Origin: Pseudomonadota bacterium
Lineage (GTDB): Bacteria; Desulfobacterota; SM23-61
Reading direction: 5' to 3'
Length of the DNA: 60,681 nt
Assembly (NCBI GenBank): GCA_018819135.1
Contig: JAHJQK010000205.1
Location: 1 to 60,681 of the forward strand
Below, piece by piece: positions 36,539 to 44,344 of this stretch. Numbering within the stretch: position 1 is the stretch's first letter; every line of letters begins with the position of its first letter. Under the pieces are notes generated by a model. That model saw only the letters and a list, made by a program, of their open reading frames with translations, had not been told where the DNA came from and did no database searches. The translations under genes and the position numbers were made by a program.

Positions 36539-37624
36539 TCATTTCCAGGGGTATCCTTTGTCTTTTACTTCTTTCTCGGCCTTTTCCACTTCATCCCACA
36601 GAGCTTCCAACGCTTTTACCACTTTCCCTTTGGGGCCAAGTTTCTTATCCTGCGCCATGGCTAAATCCATCGCGGCATCCCGGCCAAGTTTCTTCATTTC
36701 TGCGATTTGTTTCTCGGTCGGATAAATTATATTGATCCCTCTTTTTTCCTTCCACTCTTTAACCAGTTCTTTTTCTCTTTCATAAATTCTCTTGGCTATC
36801 ATGTTTTCGCCCCACTCGACGCCGACATCCATGATCGCCTTTTGGTCTTTCTTCGATAAAGAATTGAATTTTTTAAGGTTCATTACGGTGGCCGCGGACA
36901 TCACCACGCCGCTTTTCAATACGACCAGATTATTCAAGACCTCATATTGTTTAAGGTCATTGGCAAGATTCAGGGTGTTTTCAAACCCCCAAACGGTTCC
37001 TCGTTCTACTGCTTCATATACGTCGGTGATGGCTAAAAATACGGGCTTCATGCCCATCTTTTCAAACCAGGTTTTGCGGGCTCCTCCCATGGTCCGGCCG
37101 ACTTTCCCTTTAAAAGACTCCGGGCCAGTCCAATCACCCTTTAAAAACCATTGGAAGGTACCGCTGGTATAAGGGCAAACCCACTTTACACCGCTCGCCT
37201 CATATTCCTTCTGCAACTCCGGCATTCTTTTGTGGAAAAGGTTGCTGGTGGCTCGCATGCCCACCCAAAGATCCGAAGCGTTATAAGCATGTTCAAACAC
37301 CAGAATCGTCGGCAGCTGGGTGGGGAAATAAGCGCCGGAAGCAATCCCAAAATCCGCCACGCCCTTGTCCACACTTTGGAGCACCTCGGTCATGGAAAAT
37401 AGGGCGTTGGACCAAAACCATTTGATCTTGACCCGACCTTCGGTTCGCTTTTCAACGAGTTCTCCCCATTTCCGGTACTCATCGCTCATCAACCCCACCG
37501 AAGGCAAAAAATTCTGAAAGGTTAACTCCACCGTCTTGGCCGATGCCGGTACGGCTGATCCCATGATAAGCAGGCTCATGGCCCAAAAAAGCGCTACACC
37601 CCAGAACATCATTTTCCTACCCAT
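36539..37624 (-). CDS. dctP: TRAP transporter substrate-binding protein (DctP)
   Basis: A 361-residue periplasmic receptor. Residues 1-29 are a signal peptide (WGVALFWAMSLLIMGSAVPASA, cut near AKTVEL). DctP-type features are FQNFLPSVG at the mature start, WFWSNALFSMTEVLQSVDKG, and KGKVGRTMGGARKTWFEKMG, the segment whose arginine usually salt-bridges a substrate carboxylate. Distinct from the second DctP at 43120. It follows the M24 hydrolase gene across a perfect 20-base inverted repeat (37654-37695) that may shape its mRNA. Confidence 0.93.
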   Translation of the reverse strand: MGRKMMFWGVALFWAMSLLIMGSAVPASAKTVELTFQNFLPSVGLMSDEYRKWGELVEKRTEGRVKIKWFWSNALFSMTEVLQSVDKGVADFGIASGAYFPTQLPTILVFEHAYNASDLWVGMRATSNLFHKRMPELQKEYEASGVKWVCPYTSGTFQWFLKGDWTGPESFKGKVGRTMGGARKTWFEKMGMKPVFLAITDVYEAVERGTVWGFENTLNLANDLKQYEVLNNLVVLKSGVVMSAATVMNLKKFNSLSKKDQKAIMDVGVEWGENMIAKRIYEREKELVKEWKEKRGINIIYPTEKQIAEMKKLGRDAAMDLAMAQDKKLGPKGKVVKALEALWDEVEKAEKEVKDKGYPWK

Positions 37625-37653
37625 TTTTATACCCTCCTTCTTCGATTTTTTTT

Positions 37654-37695
37654 TGCTGTTTGTAGCAGCTTTCTGGAAAGCTGCTACAAACAGCA
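37654..37695. promoter_or_regulatory. Perfect 20-bp inverted repeat upstream of dctP
   Basis: Arms 37654-37673 and 37676-37695 are exact reverse complements (TGCTGTTTGTAGCAGCTTTC and its complement) with a 2-base centre. On the minus strand it is followed by an A-run and then the dctP ribosome site, not by a T-run, so it is not an intrinsic terminator in either direction. A transcript hairpin protecting or isolating the dctP message is likely; a protein-binding site is the alternative. Confidence 0.7.
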
Positions 37696-37733
37696 GTAAG
37701 CGGTTCCCTCACGGGATTCGCTGTCTCGCTATT

Positions 37734-39008
37734 TTAATGTTCTAACAGCTTTTCTTCGAAGGGGAACCGGCTGATCACGTCTAAGCCGGTCTCGGTCACA
37801 ACAATGTTGTCTTCCAGCCTCACCCCCCCTATTCCCGGTTCGCCAAAGTAGGGCTCGATAGAAAAGACCATTCCGGGCTCCAGGACATAAGCTTTATCCC
37901 GCGGGATCATATCTTCGCTGGCCACATAGGGAGGTTCAGCGGAGGCCAGCCCCAGACCGTGCCCCAGGATGCCACCCAAAATGGCTGGCCCTGCGGCATT
38001 GTAAACATCCGTGGTCAAGGCTCCGGGCTTGATGGCCGCTTCCGCAGCGCGCTGGGCCTCATAGGCTTTCATATGGATCTTTACCTGCTCCTTGGTAGGT
38101 TTGGCTCCCTTCCCGCAGATCCAGGTTCTGGTAAAGTCCCCATAATAACCGTTGATCCTGGCGCCGATATCGATAACCACCATGTCTCCATACTCAATCA
38201 GGCGATCCGAGGTAAAACGGCGATAGGGAGCCGTATAGGGACCGGAACAAACAATGTTGGCACATTGCGTCCATTCACTTCCCAGAGCTGTAAAAGTCCG
38301 CCAAGCTTCGGCCAAGACCTCACACTCCCTTCGTCCTGGCCGCATAAATTCCAAGGCAGCCGCCATGCCCGCAGCCGTGACCGAATAAGCCAACTTGAGG
38401 GTGTTAACCTCGTCAATGGTCTTGGTCTTTCTGGCTTCCAGCATGATCTTCTGCCCATCCACCAATTTGGTTTTGGGGAAGAGCTGGGGAAGCCTTTCCA
38501 CCAAAGCCTGGTTCCAGGCATCCACCCCGATCACGCTCGGCTGCTTAATTCCTGCCTGGGCCATGAGTTCTTTGGCTTTGTTGACCCAGTTACGCACCCC
38601 ATCCTCCGTTTCCAGACCCCCGCCGGGTTGCTCAAAAGTCCGGTCGGCAACCCAGGGCATCCGCAGTTTAGCGTGATCCACGTCCATGGTAAAAATGTAA
38701 GGATCCTCGCCGTTGATCAACAAGGATGAAGCCAGGCCAAAGAAAATCATCGGCCAGTCATGTACCCGGTACCCGCTGACGTATTTCACGTTCTCCAGCC
38801 GGAAGAGAAGTAGGGCATCCGCTCCGCTCGCTTTCAAGGCGGCCTTGGCTTTGGCCAGCCTTTCACTGCGCATACGCTTTACATCTATGCGCTCCTCCCA
38901 GTCAACGGTGATCAACCCCAGCCCGGGGTTTTCATACGGGTACTTAAACTCCCGACCTTCATAGCCTCTCCCCAGATCGAAAGGATCCCTTAAATCCTTT
39001 ATGGCCAT
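37734..39008 (-). CDS. M24-family metallohydrolase (Xaa-Pro peptidase/creatinase-like)
   Basis: A 424-residue pita-bread-fold protein. The N-terminal creatinase-like domain spans about residues 40-190. The catalytic domain holds the five M24 metal ligands: two Asp in VVIDIGARINGYYGDFTRTW, His in GHGLGLA, Glu in FSIEPYF and Glu in RLEDNIVV. The family contains prolidases, creatinase, ectoine hydrolase and the DMSP lyase DddP. With all five classic ligands present, a C-N bond hydrolase is most likely. Its gene leads a TRAP transporter operon, so the imported compound may be its substrate or precursor. Confidence 0.88.
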   Translation of the reverse strand: MAIKDLRDPFDLGRGYEGREFKYPYENPGLGLITVDWEERIDVKRMRSERLAKAKAALKASGADALLLFRLENVKYVSGYRVHDWPMIFFGLASSLLINGEDPYIFTMDVDHAKLRMPWVADRTFEQPGGGLETEDGVRNWVNKAKELMAQAGIKQPSVIGVDAWNQALVERLPQLFPKTKLVDGQKIMLEARKTKTIDEVNTLKLAYSVTAAGMAAALEFMRPGRRECEVLAEAWRTFTALGSEWTQCANIVCSGPYTAPYRRFTSDRLIEYGDMVVIDIGARINGYYGDFTRTWICGKGAKPTKEQVKIHMKAYEAQRAAEAAIKPGALTTDVYNAAGPAILGGILGHGLGLASAEPPYVASEDMIPRDKAYVLEPGMVFSIEPYFGEPGIGGVRLEDNIVVTETGLDVISRFPFEEKLLEH

Positions 39009-39052
39009 TTCGTATTACCTCCTTGTTTGAAGTTCTCCCCCCAAAGGGTTGT

Positions 39053-39106
39053 TTAATCCACAAATCCTTGCCCCATTGGCAAAAAATCTACCGCTTTTTT
39101 GGCCAA
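39053..39106 (-). CDS. 17-codon ORF with strong ribosome site (leader or relic)
   Basis: Read on the minus strand, GGGAGGTGA is followed four bases later by TTG and a 17-codon frame (MAKKAVDFLPMGQGFVD) ending TAA, 44 bases before the M24 gene. It could be a leader peptide coupling translation to the M24 gene, or the two ends of a deleted gene. It matches no family I know. Support is only the ribosome site and position. Confidence 0.25.
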   Translation of the reverse strand: MAKKAVDFLPMGQGFVD

Positions 39107-39187
39107 TCGTTCACCTCCCTTCTATTGTGGGCCAATATTTGCCCCGAACCATATTGGTTAGCTATCCATTTCTTAGATGAGGGGTCC

Positions 39188-39796
39188 TTAAAAGCCGTTC
39201 CGATGCAGCCAACTCCCTTCCTGCCGATGAATTTTTTTTACCGGTTCTTCGGCCGGCACCCCGATGGAAAGGGCGGCGGCCAGCTTAAATTCCTCCGGGA
39301 CATGCAGAAGTTGGTTAATTTCTCCAATGGCCTTGCCCCAGAAAGTAGCAATGCGCAATCCGAGTCCTTCAGCAACGGCAGCCAGGGACATATTCTCGAT
39401 GCATAGCCAGGCACTCGCATCCTGGAATCGCCCTCTTTTGCGGTGATAGATCATGACCAGACTGGCGTTGGCAAAAGATTCCCTCTGTGCCGGCCCCTGG
39501 CTGGCAGCGATCTGCTCTGGCGACTGGCACTTTTCAATGTCGGGAAATTTATATACAAGGTTCAGCTTGTATTTTATTGTGCTGACCTTTTGGATGAGGC
39601 CCGGATCATCAATAATGATGAATTCCCAGCTTTGCCGGTTGCCGGCTGAAGGAGCCTGGGTCCCCGCAGCGATGATACGGTTTAACTGTTTCTCAGTAGC
39701 CGGGCCTTTAAATTTCCGGATCGTTCTGCGCTTTCTTATGGCCTCGTAAAGGTCCACAATTCCACCTCCCTTTACCGAATTTTCTTTAACCGTCAA
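39188..39796 (-). CDS. Nitroreductase-family protein
   Basis: A 202-residue FMN-dependent nitroreductase-family oxidoreductase. The FMN phosphate motif is the N-terminal YEAIRKRRTIRKFKGPATEK with the following AAGTQAPSAGNRQSWEFIII. The C-terminal part contains ASAWLCIENMSLAAVAEGLG, the conserved dimer/cofactor helix, and ALSIGVPAEEP. Members reduce nitro groups, quinones or enones and some act as dehydrogenases. It lies between the old yellow enzyme and M24 genes on the same strand, suggesting a reductive step in the same catabolic block. The natural substrate is unknown. Confidence 0.9.
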   Translation of the reverse strand: MTVKENSVKGGGIVDLYEAIRKRRTIRKFKGPATEKQLNRIIAAGTQAPSAGNRQSWEFIIIDDPGLIQKVSTIKYKLNLVYKFPDIEKCQSPEQIAASQGPAQRESFANASLVMIYHRKRGRFQDASAWLCIENMSLAAVAEGLGLRIATFWGKAIGEINQLLHVPEEFKLAAALSIGVPAEEPVKKIHRQEGSWLHRNGF

Positions 39797-39832
39797 ATCC
39801 TTCGGTTCTCCTTCCCGTATTCCCGAACATCC

Positions 39833-41008
39833 TTAAAAATGCGGGGGACGGAAGCCCATTTGGTAGCAGGCCACGGGCTTATCCGTAAGGCATAAATTGC
39901 AATTGAGGCAAGTTGACCTTGCGGCAAGACCCCGCCGGATTAAATTGGGAAATTCGGGCTCGCGGATCAAGGGGCGGCACATAGAAATAAAGTCCGCTGA
40001 GCCCTCCAACAGGATATTTTCCATCACCCGCACCGTTCTTATCCCTCCCACGAGGATGAGTGGACAAGAAATTCTCTTTTTTATCTTCCCCGCATATTCC
40101 AAAAGGTACGCTTCCTTAAACCTAATCTGTCGGGCGAGGTGGGTTAATTTTTCCCTGATTCGCTCCTTCTCTTCTCCGGAAGCTCGAGTGTAAAGCCAAT
40201 AGTTCTGAGGAATATCCCCCCGAGACATGTAAAAATGGGTTTCCCACGTCCCGGCGCTGATCTCGATGGCGTCTATGCTCAGGGAAGACATGCGTTCCGC
40301 AATACGCGCCGCATCTTCCACTCCCAGACCATCCTCCAGGTAGTCATTGGAATTCATTCTGAGTAAGATTGGATAATCTTTTCCCAGGTGCCTTCGTATT
40401 CCCTGATAGATCTCAATCAAGAACCTCATTCTTTTTTCAAAAGTTCCTCCCCAATCATCTGTCCGACGATTGGTCCGGGGAGAAAGGAACTCATGAATCA
40501 GGTAGCCGTGGGCCGCATGGATTTGTACCCCGTCGAAACCGGCCTGCCGGGCTCTCTCCGCCGCCCGAACGAAGTTATCAACGGCCTCTCCAATTTGCTT
40601 CCGATCCATGGCGATGGGAGTCACTCCCAAAAGGTTGGGGACGGCAGAAGGAGCCACGGGGGTTCCCCCCACCAATTCCACGGTCCCCTGCCGGCCGCAA
40701 TGCGATAACTGGGCGACCACCTTTACCCCGTATTGATGTATGCGATCGGTTAGCTTTTTATACCCATCGATGACTTCATCCCGGTGAAGGCCGATTTTCT
40801 TCGGGAGCCCCTTTCCGTTCCTCTGGGTATAAGCCCCCCCCGTGATGATCATCCCGATTCCCCCCTCGGCCAGACGGGTATAAAGATCCACCAGCTTCGG
40901 GGTGCAGCCTCCATCATCGGTAGCCATCTTCTCAACGGTTGGCGCTCTCACCAGGCGATTTTTGACCAACAATTTCCCGATTGTTTTCGGTTCAAAAAGA
41001 ATGGACAT
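39833..41008 (-). CDS. NADH:flavin oxidoreductase (old yellow enzyme family)
   Basis: A 391-residue FMN-binding TIM-barrel enzyme. Family features are LFEPKTIGKLLVKNRLVRAP, GGIGMIITGGAYTQ, QLSHCGRQ and the active-site block GFDGVQIHAAHGYLIHEFLS. SADFISMCRPLIREPEFP precedes a cysteine cluster CLNCNLCL plus a later Cys, where related 2,4-dienoyl-CoA reductases bind [4Fe-4S]. The second FAD/NAD domain of those enzymes is missing: the protein ends soon after the cluster. The start is ATG 41006-41008 (MSILFEPKT); six upstream codons are unlikely. It probably reduces an alpha,beta-unsaturated carbonyl or thioester. Confidence 0.9.
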   Translation of the reverse strand: MSILFEPKTIGKLLVKNRLVRAPTVEKMATDDGGCTPKLVDLYTRLAEGGIGMIITGGAYTQRNGKGLPKKIGLHRDEVIDGYKKLTDRIHQYGVKVVAQLSHCGRQGTVELVGGTPVAPSAVPNLLGVTPIAMDRKQIGEAVDNFVRAAERARQAGFDGVQIHAAHGYLIHEFLSPRTNRRTDDWGGTFEKRMRFLIEIYQGIRRHLGKDYPILLRMNSNDYLEDGLGVEDAARIAERMSSLSIDAIEISAGTWETHFYMSRGDIPQNYWLYTRASGEEKERIREKLTHLARQIRFKEAYLLEYAGKIKKRISCPLILVGGIRTVRVMENILLEGSADFISMCRPLIREPEFPNLIRRGLAARSTCLNCNLCLTDKPVACYQMGFRPPHF

Positions 41009-41149
41009 CCGACCCTCTGCTATCACTAAACTTTTGCTGCGGCTTAGATGGGAATCATTCTAACAAAAATTTTATCCTGAGCCACTCTGAGCCTTGGCGA
41101 GTGATCCAGGTTCAAAGTCTTGACTAAATCTTAGTCCTTGGTTTTGAGA

Positions 41150-41896
41150 TTAAATTTTGAGATTAAATAGGGAACTCGCCTGGGCCTGCTCTTTTGAATA
41201 ATCCAAGCTCACCCGGCCTAAAAGTTCCTTTTCCGCAAAATCCAGGTGCTCCTTTATGGCCTCCCGAGCGGAAACGGCGTCATGGATCTCAACGGCTCTC
41301 AATATTTTTTTGTGTTGGGCCAAAATAATTTTTAAATATCCCTCTAAATCTTGATTGCCATCCAGGAGGGAATAATATTTATGGGTTTGAAAAAGCAACC
41401 CGGTAATTAGATCGTAAACCTTGAAAAAAACAGAATTCTGCGAGGCATTTACCAGGGCCCGGTGGAAGGAAACATCGGAAGCCACAGCTTCTTGAATTGC
41501 TACGGTATCAACCAAAGTTTCCTCGATCTCCTTTATATGATTCGAGGTCGCCCGCTCGGCCGCCAATCCAACAAGCCCTATTTCCATAAGCTTCCTGGTT
41601 TCAAAAACCTCGTGAATGGTAGAGCTCTGGCTATCCAGCCAGAAAAAAGAATTAAAATTATGCTGGCTGTCACAAATAATTGTGCCTTCTTTGGTCCGCT
41701 GGGTGATGCCGATGGTTTCTAAGGCTTTTAAGGCTTCCCGTATAGAACTTCGTCCTACGTTAAAGAACCCGCTTAGTCGCCTTTCGGACGGCAACTTTTC
41801 CCCCCTGTTCAGCCTTCCCGAACGGACCATAGAAATGATTTGATCGATAATTTCCCCGGAAATCGTGGTTTTTTTTATGGGCCTGAATTTATCCAT
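41150..41896 (-). CDS. FadR/GntR-family transcriptional regulator
   Basis: A 248-residue regulator. The N-terminal GntR winged helix covers about residues 8-75 (GEIIDQIISMVRSGRLNRGEKL, then SERRLSGFFNVGRSSIREALKALE), and the all-helical FCD effector domain follows, with the metal-ligand pattern around SFHRALVNASQN and AIKEHLDF. FCD regulators usually sense small organic acids. I place the start at ATG 41896, 20 bp after the SDR stop; a frame from 41941 overlaps the SDR gene. It most likely controls the surrounding TRAP/catabolic block and the divergent second TRAP system. Confidence 0.92.
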   Translation of the reverse strand: MDKFRPIKKTTISGEIIDQIISMVRSGRLNRGEKLPSERRLSGFFNVGRSSIREALKALETIGITQRTKEGTIICDSQHNFNSFFWLDSQSSTIHEVFETRKLMEIGLVGLAAERATSNHIKEIEETLVDTVAIQEAVASDVSFHRALVNASQNSVFFKVYDLITGLLFQTHKYYSLLDGNQDLEGYLKIILAQHKKILRAVEIHDAVSAREAIKEHLDFAEKELLGRVSLDYSKEQAQASSLFNLKI

Positions 41897-41915
41897 TCGA
41901 ATTAGTTCCGGAAAG

Positions 41916-42686
41916 TTATCTCGCGGCAACCCAGCCTCCATCTACGAATAATGTTTGGCCAGTAACAAAATCAGAGGCTGCGCTGGCCAAATAAATGGTA
42001 GCCCCGATCAGGTCATCAGGGGTTGCCAGACGCCCTAAAGGAATGCGGCTAAGAACCATTTTTAAAACTTCACCTTTTAGAAGTTCTTCCCGGCTAGGGG
42101 TGCGTACAGCAGTGGGGGCAAGGGCATTCACTCTAATCCCATGGGGAGCCCATTCCATTGCCAGGGCTTCCGTGAGGTGTGATACCCCGGCCTTGAGGGC
42201 CCCGTAGACAGAACGGCCATGAATAATACTGCGGCTGAAAGTAGAGCTTAAATTGATTATTTTGCCGTAGTTCTGATTGCGCATGATAGCCCCGATAATT
42301 TGACAGCAGAAAAAAGTTCCTTTCAAACTAGTATCCAACATCAAGTCCCATTCGTTTTCGGTCACCAGCCATGCCGGTTTGGTAACTGTATAGGCTGCAT
42401 TGTTGACGAGAATGTCTACCTTGCCGAAACGATCCAGAATAAAATTCCCCAGTTCTTCAATGCTGCTTATCTTGCCCACATCCAGGACAAACACTTCCCC
42501 TCTTCGCCCAAGGGTTTCTATCTCGGCCTTTACTTCCATCAGCTTTTGTTCGCGGCGGCTGCAGACGATGGCATCCGCACCCGCCCCGGCTAAACCCAAC
42601 GCCAATTCGCGGCCAATCCCCTCGCTGGCTCCCGTTACCACTGCTGTCCTGCCGGCAAGATTGAAACGCTCAAGATACTTATTCAA
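41916..42686 (-). CDS. Short-chain dehydrogenase/reductase
   Basis: A 256-residue classical SDR. The NAD(P) motif is VVTGASEGIGRELALGLAG, the NNAA motif is DILVNNAAYT, the catalytic Ser is in INLSSTFSRS, and the YxxxK pair is VYGALKAGVSHLTEALA. An acidic residue after strand 2 is not clear (VCSRREQKL has arginines), which favours NADP(H). It is the first gene of the minus-strand block and directly precedes the FadR-type regulator. It likely oxidises or reduces a hydroxy or keto acid in the imported compound's pathway; the substrate is unknown. Confidence 0.93.
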   Translation of the reverse strand: MNKYLERFNLAGRTAVVTGASEGIGRELALGLAGAGADAIVCSRREQKLMEVKAEIETLGRRGEVFVLDVGKISSIEELGNFILDRFGKVDILVNNAAYTVTKPAWLVTENEWDLMLDTSLKGTFFCCQIIGAIMRNQNYGKIINLSSTFSRSIIHGRSVYGALKAGVSHLTEALAMEWAPHGIRVNALAPTAVRTPSREELLKGEVLKMVLSRIPLGRLATPDDLIGATIYLASAASDFVTGQTLFVDGGWVAAR

Positions 42687-42707
42687 TTTTGAGCCTCCAT
42701 TTATTGG

Positions 42708-42720
42708 TCTGACATGCAGA
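42708..42720. promoter_or_regulatory. Possible FadR/GntR-type operator
   Basis: TCTG, five bases, CAGA forms a short dyad 22 bases upstream of the SDR start and 52 bp after which a TTGACA-like box (minus strand, 42747-42752) lies. It is within the intergenic region shared by two divergent blocks beside a GntR-family gene. Short and unique, so weak evidence. Confidence 0.2.
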
Positions 42721-42938
42721 TAAGCTGATGCAGAATACTAAAACTATGTCAACTTTTTTTCAAGATTTTTTTTAATTTTTTTTTGATAGACCTTTTTTTC
42801 TATTTTCCCCTTTTCCAGGAAAGGGCATTGCAGATGTAATAATATGGTTTTATTATGAAATTTTATATTTTCCCGTTTTTTTACTTCAATAGATTAATAA
42901 AGGCACTCCCCCGCTTTTGGATTCAGTGAATTTTTTGG

Positions 42939-42967
42939 TTGAAATATTTTTGAGCTTTTAATATTCT
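42939..42967 (+). promoter_or_regulatory. Sigma-70-type promoter for second TRAP system
   Basis: TTGAAA (42939-42944), a 17-base spacer, TATTCT (42962-42967). The leader to ATG 43120 would be about 145 bases. The surrounding gap 42687-43119 is very AT-rich (T-runs near 42754-42805) and otherwise empty. Confidence 0.5.
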
Positions 42968-43119
42968 CTCGGAGAACTGAAGACTTGAAAAGAATAAGGG
43001 GATTATTATCCTTGGAAAAAATAATACGGAAAGGAGGAAGGCCGCCATTTAACCCGGGCGAGCCGGGGAAGGATTCGCTAAAGCAAATTCCGAGATTCTA
43101 TTTATCAAAGGAGGAAGAG

Positions 43120-44178
43120 ATGAAAGGTTTAAAACCATGGTTCACCGCATTGGTTGTTTTAGGGCTTTTATGGAGCGTATCCTCCGCACAAGCAGCTCAA
43201 GGGGACAAACCAGTCATTTTGAAATTTTCCGTTTGGACCCCTTCTCCCAACGTGAACATGTTTTCTAACGCCAACAGTTGGCTGGTGCGAGAAGTTGAGA
43301 AACGAAGCAAGGGTCGCCTGAAAATTGAATATTACTGGGCGGGCTCCCTCGTCCCGGCCAAAAAAACGGTCGATGGGTTAAAAAGCGGCATTGCCGATCT
43401 GGCTTTCGTGAATGCCGACTACGCTCCCGGGAAACTGCCCCTCACCACGGTGGGCTCCCTACCCGCGATCAGTCACGATTATTACACGAGCGCCATGGCC
43501 CTTAAGGATTTAATGCAATTGCCGGAAATGCAGGCGGAATTGGACGCGAATAATATCATGTACCTGAGTCACCTCACCAACATTTCCCTGGGAATATGGA
43601 CGAAAGAGCCGGCCCGTTCTATTGCCGACCTAAAGGGAAGGAAAATCGTCGTAGTCGGCGATCGAGCGCGGGTAATGCAGGCGCTCGGGGTTACCCCCGT
43701 CTCGATCATTTCTACCGAAATTTATCCTGCGATGGAAAAGGGGACAGCGGACGGCGGAGCGGCCAATCCAGGGTATGCCGGTGATTATAAATGGCCGGAA
43801 GTCGCCCCTTACTATTTCGAGCTCTTGCTCGGGAACACCGGGGACATGTTTATTGGCATCAATAAAAATAGCTGGAAGAAGATCCCTGCCGATATTCAAA
43901 AGATGTTTATCGATTTGCGCGAGGAAGCCATCAAAGTCGGCCATGAAATGTACCAGGGGAATGCGGAGAGTAATTTAAAGACATGGGTCGCCAAGAAAAT
44001 CGTGACCCACACCAAACCTTCCGCGGCGGATGTAGCCTTACTGGAAAAAACCGCCAGCGACCTCATTTGGAAAAACTGGGTAGAAAAAATGGAGAAAAGA
44101 GGGCTCCCTGGGAAAAAGGTTCTCGCCAAATGGATAGAGCTTAACAAAAAGTATGCCGCCCAAAGCCCCTTTAAGTAG
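43120..44178 (+). CDS. TRAP transporter substrate-binding protein (second system)
   Basis: A 352-residue DctP-type periplasmic receptor. The signal peptide (residues 1-26, GLKPWFTALVVLGLLWSVSS then AQAAQ) is followed by the mature VILKFSVWTPSPNVNMF. DctP features are YYWAGSLVPAKKTVDGLKSG and LKGRKIVVVGDRARVMQALG, with the conserved Arg region. The start is ATG 43120 after AAAGGAGGAAG; the frame is open 45 codons upstream without a ribosome site. It differs clearly from the DctP at 36539-37624, so the two systems probably import different compounds. The fused permease follows after 166 bp. Confidence 0.93.
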   Translation: MKGLKPWFTALVVLGLLWSVSSAQAAQGDKPVILKFSVWTPSPNVNMFSNANSWLVREVEKRSKGRLKIEYYWAGSLVPAKKTVDGLKSGIADLAFVNADYAPGKLPLTTVGSLPAISHDYYTSAMALKDLMQLPEMQAELDANNIMYLSHLTNISLGIWTKEPARSIADLKGRKIVVVGDRARVMQALGVTPVSIISTEIYPAMEKGTADGGAANPGYAGDYKWPEVAPYYFELLLGNTGDMFIGINKNSWKKIPADIQKMFIDLREEAIKVGHEMYQGNAESNLKTWVAKKIVTHTKPSAADVALLEKTASDLIWKNWVEKMEKRGLPGKKVLAKWIELNKKYAAQSPFK

Positions 44179-44344
44179 GATTTGTTCGGGTGATGCACCC
44201 CAGAGGGTACAGAGGAAATTTGCAATCCATCAAGGCAATAAGCTCCTTTTCGCTGCTTACCTGTGTGCCCTCGTTAAGTGAAAGCAATTCCACATCCGTC
44301 TCCGTTTTTTTCTGGGCAATGGATCTCTAAAGGAAAAGGTAAGC

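Noticed and set aside
37654..37695. Intrinsic terminator
   Set aside because: The strong hairpin lacks a downstream T-run on either strand, so it was kept as a regulatory or mRNA-stability element instead.
37734..39008. DMSP lyase (DddP) for the M24 protein
   Set aside because: The five classic M24 metal ligands are present and I could not see DddP-specific metal-site features; generic M24 hydrolase is safer.
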